The translations under genes and the position numbers were made by a program. 7,199 nt of DNA from Lachnospiraceae bacterium UBA3632 (GTDB lineage: Bacteria > Bacillota > Clostridia > Lachnospirales > Lachnospiraceae): positions 1-7,199 of the forward strand of contig DFKZ01000043.1 of NCBI GenBank assembly GCA_002373975.1. The letters are read 5' to 3'. This document shows positions 5,131 through 7,199 of the stretch, piece by piece; the first letter of the stretch is position 1; the number at the start of each line of letters is the position of its first letter. A model generated the notes under the pieces. It ran no database searches and was not told the origin of the DNA. It saw only the letters and a list, made by a program, of their open reading frames with translations.

Positions 5131-6093
5131 TTATTCCAGCACCAGTTCCTCGCCGGGTGCGATAATGATTCTTCCGGGAGCATCAAAGCTTTCTGCCACA
5201 TCAATATCAAATCCGTTTGAATTGTTGCCGGGTATCATATGGTAAGGAATGCTGTGCTTTGCATTAACAAGTTTAGCACATTCCGATGCCTCGTTCACAT
5301 CCATGTTGTACACACCGTCGCAGCAGAAGAATGCGTAATCAAGATTTCTGTCTGCCAGTTCGGACATCTGCGGCGTGGTGGAAGTATCGCCCGAAACATA
5401 TAAAGTTATGCCATTTTCAAAGGTGAGAATATACCCCACGCATTCCTTCACATTATGGTTTTTATTGTATCCTGCCTCAACCGCTTCGACACTCACAAAG
5501 CCAAGATCAAAGCTCTGATGCTCTCCGTCCTTTAGAGCCTCCTTCCATGTGATGGTCTGACATCCCTCATTCTTATTCTCTATCAGATCGGTTTGCGTGT
5601 GATCGTAATGGCCGTGAGTGATCAATATAAGATCCGCAGCCTTATCATATCCGGTTCCCATAAATGGGTCGATATATATGACATTTCCGTCATAAGTCGT
5701 TATTCTCATACTTGCGTGTCCCTGATACATAAGTGTGGCTGCCTTGCTCATTTCGCTATCCTCCTGTTGTTCCTGCTCAATCTGTTCTTCAGATTTCTCT
5801 TGTTCATTTAAGCCTTCCTGCTGTGTTGAAGGTTCTGCCTCAGTCTGTTCTTTCTCTATACTATCAGAATCATCAGAGTTTCCTTCATCCGAAGATGCCT
5901 CTGTCTCAGTTTCAGTTCCGGCTTTTGTCTCAGCTTCGGTTCTCTGATTTTTATCGCCAATACTTTCATTCCCTGACTTGCCGCACGAAACAAGTGCCAG
6001 CATCATCACTGTCATCACGGATAGAAGTACTGTCTTGATCATTTTTCCGGTCTTTACCTTTCTGCCGGTCATTCCGATTTCTTTATCAGTCAT
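5131..6093 (-). CDS. Metallo-beta-lactamase-fold lipoprotein (UlaG-like hydrolase)
   Basis: 320 residues with three parts. Residues 1-37 are a lipoprotein signal peptide: basic start, hydrophobic core (VLLSVMTVMMLALVSC) and lipobox LVSC with Cys37 as the lipidated residue, so the protein should be anchored outside the membrane. Residues 38-115 are a low-complexity Glu/Ser/Thr/Gln-rich linker. Residues about 118-320 are an UlaG-type MBL domain: YQGHASMRI, IDPF, the metal motif HGHYDH (160-165), a likely ligand H213, SGDTS (D236) and IPYHM (H285). Metal ligands are therefore complete; the substrate is unknown. The ATG at 6093 overlaps the YolD-like gene by 8 bases and has AGGAG 13 bases and GGGG 4 bases upstream; Met8 or Met18 could also serve and would give a more usual signal peptide length. 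A strong terminator follows. Confidence 0.87.
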   Translation of the reverse strand: MTDKEIGMTGRKVKTGKMIKTVLLSVMTVMMLALVSCGKSGNESIGDKNQRTEAETKAGTETETEASSDEGNSDDSDSIEKEQTEAEPSTQQEGLNEQEKSEEQIEQEQQEDSEMSKAATLMYQGHASMRITTYDGNVIYIDPFMGTGYDKAADLILITHGHYDHTQTDLIENKNEGCQTITWKEALKDGEHQSFDLGFVSVEAVEAGYNKNHNVKECVGYILTFENGITLYVSGDTSTTPQMSELADRNLDYAFFCCDGVYNMDVNEASECAKLVNAKHSIPYHMIPGNNSNGFDIDVAESFDAPGRIIIAPGEELVLE

Positions 6094-6349
6094 AATCCCC
6101 GATCATCTCCTGGTCACATTCCTCCGCGGTGACAAAAACTACATTCTCTCCCAGCATCATGCTCTCGGTAAATCCCCTCTGCGTTTCGTCAGCCTGTTCC
6201 TCGTATCCCACAAGTGCGGCAAAAGATGCAAACTGCGCCGCCCGGTCTTCCACAGGCATGGCTTTCCGCGTTTTGGAACGATAGTGCGGATGATCGATTA
6301 TATCAGCATATTCACTGATATCTCTTTTTCTCTCTTCCAGGGCACTCAT
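6086..6349 (-). CDS. YolD-like protein
   Basis: 87 residues. The pattern YADIIDHPHY...RKAMPVEDRAAQFASFAAL.GY (about residues 14-49) is the core of the YolD-like family, whose members sit beside UvrX/UmuC-type Y-family polymerases in Firmicutes and are thought to work with them, although their biochemical role is unclear. The ATG at 6349 overlaps the polymerase stop as ATGA, with a strong AGGAGG 9 bases upstream (6359-6364). It is therefore coupled to the polymerase and, by an 8-base overlap, to the following lipoprotein. In Bacillus the YolD gene usually precedes the polymerase; here it follows. The acidic C-terminus (TAEECDQEMIGDYD) is normal for the group. Confidence 0.85.
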   Translation of the reverse strand: MSALEERKRDISEYADIIDHPHYRSKTRKAMPVEDRAAQFASFAALVGYEEQADETQRGFTESMMLGENVVFVTAEECDQEMIGDYD

Positions 6350-7199
6350 GCTCTATGGCCTCCTATCTGACGGTTTCTTTCTCTTCCGGTTGCGCTTTCC
6401 AACAGGCTCGTACCCTTAAGAATAGCATTGCTTCCGTACTTTTCCTTGATCTTTATCTCGGCAAGTTGGATCGACTTTTCCTTTTCCAGCCGCTCTTCCT
6501 CCTCTTTCCTGAGGCGCGTTTCTTCCTCATGGTCGGTAAAAAAGCTGAGCTGTTCATATTCGGGCGGTTCGTTGTCGGCATACCTTTCCGCCACAACGCG
6601 GCAGGCGGCCACGTTTACTCTCCTTATCATCAAAGAGCTGTCAACAGTGCGCTCATATATCTCAAGGGCTGCCGCGATTATCATAGATGCGGATGCCGAC
6701 TGCCTGCACAGATTTGCCGTTCCGTGCGCATGCTTCGGAATTATCCTTCCGTACCAGTCCATGGAGATCTCTCCCCTATATTCTATATCAGAATCCACCG
6801 GCTTTCCACTTTTATTCGCCAAATGCTCGTATCCTATGGTAAGCACTATCTGATCGGTGACAAGCCCTTTGGACATAAGATCTAAGGCAAGGTGATCTGC
6901 CATCTCCCTTACGATGATCTTCCCTTCATCATAATTGTAGGGGCGCGTCAGCACCTGACCGTTACTCAGGCTGTTGGCTGACGGCCTGTACGCCTTGATA
7001 TGCTCTATAAGGCAGGGTTCCCATCCCCATGCATGATCGATGAGCAGCTCTGCGTTCACTCCGAATACTTTATACAGCTTGTCCTCATGGGTCTCCGAAT
7101 ATCTGGCCACATCCCCCAGCGTGTACAGCCCGAGCTCATAAAGCTTTCGTGCGGTTCCCTTCCCCACTCTCCAGAAGTCCGTTATCGGGGTATATGTCC
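6346..7199 (-). CDS. Y-family (UmuC-type) translesion DNA polymerase, C-terminal part, enters from right edge
   Basis: 283 residues are visible; the palm and fingers with all catalytic acids lie beyond position 7199. The visible part begins PITDFWRVGKGTARKL, the helix-hairpin-helix of the thumb, preserved in this family. GVNAELLIDHAWGWEP follows, then the little finger (SNGQVLTRPYNYDE...IVLTIGY, KHAHGTANL). QLSFF at about visible residues 216-220 fits a beta-clamp-binding peptide (QLxxF type), followed by a Glu/Lys/Arg-rich helix likely to be a coiled coil, and the C-terminal block LKGTSLLESATGRERNRQIGGH typical of Clostridial members. A GTG at 7167 could look like a start, but the conserved frame runs through it to the edge, so this is a truncated gene. 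It heads an overlapping operon with the YolD-like and lipoprotein genes. Its promoter, and any LexA box, lie outside the window. Confidence 0.93.
   Translation of the reverse strand, partial: TYTPITDFWRVGKGTARKLYELGLYTLGDVARYSETHEDKLYKVFGVNAELLIDHAWGWEPCLIEHIKAYRPSANSLSNGQVLTRPYNYDEGKIIVREMADHLALDLMSKGLVTDQIVLTIGYEHLANKSGKPVDSDIEYRGEISMDWYGRIIPKHAHGTANLCRQSASASMIIAAALEIYERTVDSSLMIRRVNVAACRVVAERYADNEPPEYEQLSFFTDHEEETRLRKEEEERLEKEKSIQLAEIKIKEKYGSNAILKGTSLLESATGRERNRQIGGHRA

Noticed and set aside
5007..5210. Minus-strand open frame of 67 codons
   Set aside because: It overlaps the conserved end of the lipoprotein in another frame and runs through the terminator hairpin.
6355..6885. Plus-strand open frames of 176 and 141 codons
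   Set aside because: Both are antisense to the conserved polymerase C-terminus; the Ser/Phe-rich translation is what the reverse of its Glu/Lys/Arg-rich helix gives.
6346..7167. Complete 273-codon gene starting at GTG 7167
   Set aside because: The same frame continues to the window edge with conserved polymerase sequence (TPITDFWR), so this is an internal Val codon of a truncated gene.
1..7199. CRISPR array, tRNA, rRNA, insertion sequence or riboswitch
   Set aside because: I saw no regularly spaced repeats, no transposase or its terminal repeats, no clover-leaf pattern, and no intergenic gap longer than about 120 bases that could hold a large structured RNA.

Overview
The window reads as chromosomal or accessory DNA of a low-to-mid GC Firmicute, most likely a Lachnospiraceae-type Clostridium. 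This rests on family resemblance (UmuC-type Y-family polymerase followed by a YolD-like protein, a Gram-positive LexA box, AGGAGG-type ribosome binding sites, some TTG starts). No rRNA or marker gene fixes the species. Every supported gene lies on the minus strand, so the layout is best read from right to left.

From the right edge: (A) the C-terminal 283 residues of a Y-family translesion polymerase overlap a YolD-like gene by 4 bp, which overlaps a secreted UlaG-like metallo-beta-lactamase-fold lipoprotein by 8 bp. The unit ends at a long hairpin terminator. (B) A two-gene operon encodes a HipA-type kinase core without its N-terminal subdomain, then a protein that appears to carry the missing HipA-N-like part, a DUF2442-like domain and a C-terminal DNA-binding helix-turn-helix. 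It ends at a hairpin that overlaps the last codons. (C) Two small unrecognised ORFs (57 and up to 146 aa) overlap by 4 bp in a very AT-rich stretch and may be one gene split by a one-base indel. (D) A tocopherol-cyclase-like protein is translationally coupled to a YfiH/YlmD/LACC1-type purine nucleoside phosphorylase (multicopper oxidase-like) gene. (E) A second Y-family polymerase gene starts behind a perfect LexA box set inside its promoter and runs off the left edge after 159 codons.

The main candidate for something new is unit B. It looks like a split HipA toxin-antitoxin system whose small subunit is fused to DUF2442 and to the HTH regulator, with the kinase gene first. This differs from the HipB-HipS-HipT arrangement described in E. 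coli. The promoter region of this operon contains a 36-base near-perfect inverted repeat that could be both the terminator of unit A and the operator of unit B. Units B and C are clearly more AT-rich than the polymerase gene and look like an acquired insert between housekeeping or SOS genes.

The two polymerase fragments are complementary halves of the family (N-terminal part at the left edge, C-terminal part at the right edge). They may be two paralogues, two copies of a tandem repeat, or the two ends of one gene if the molecule is circular. The window cannot decide between these.
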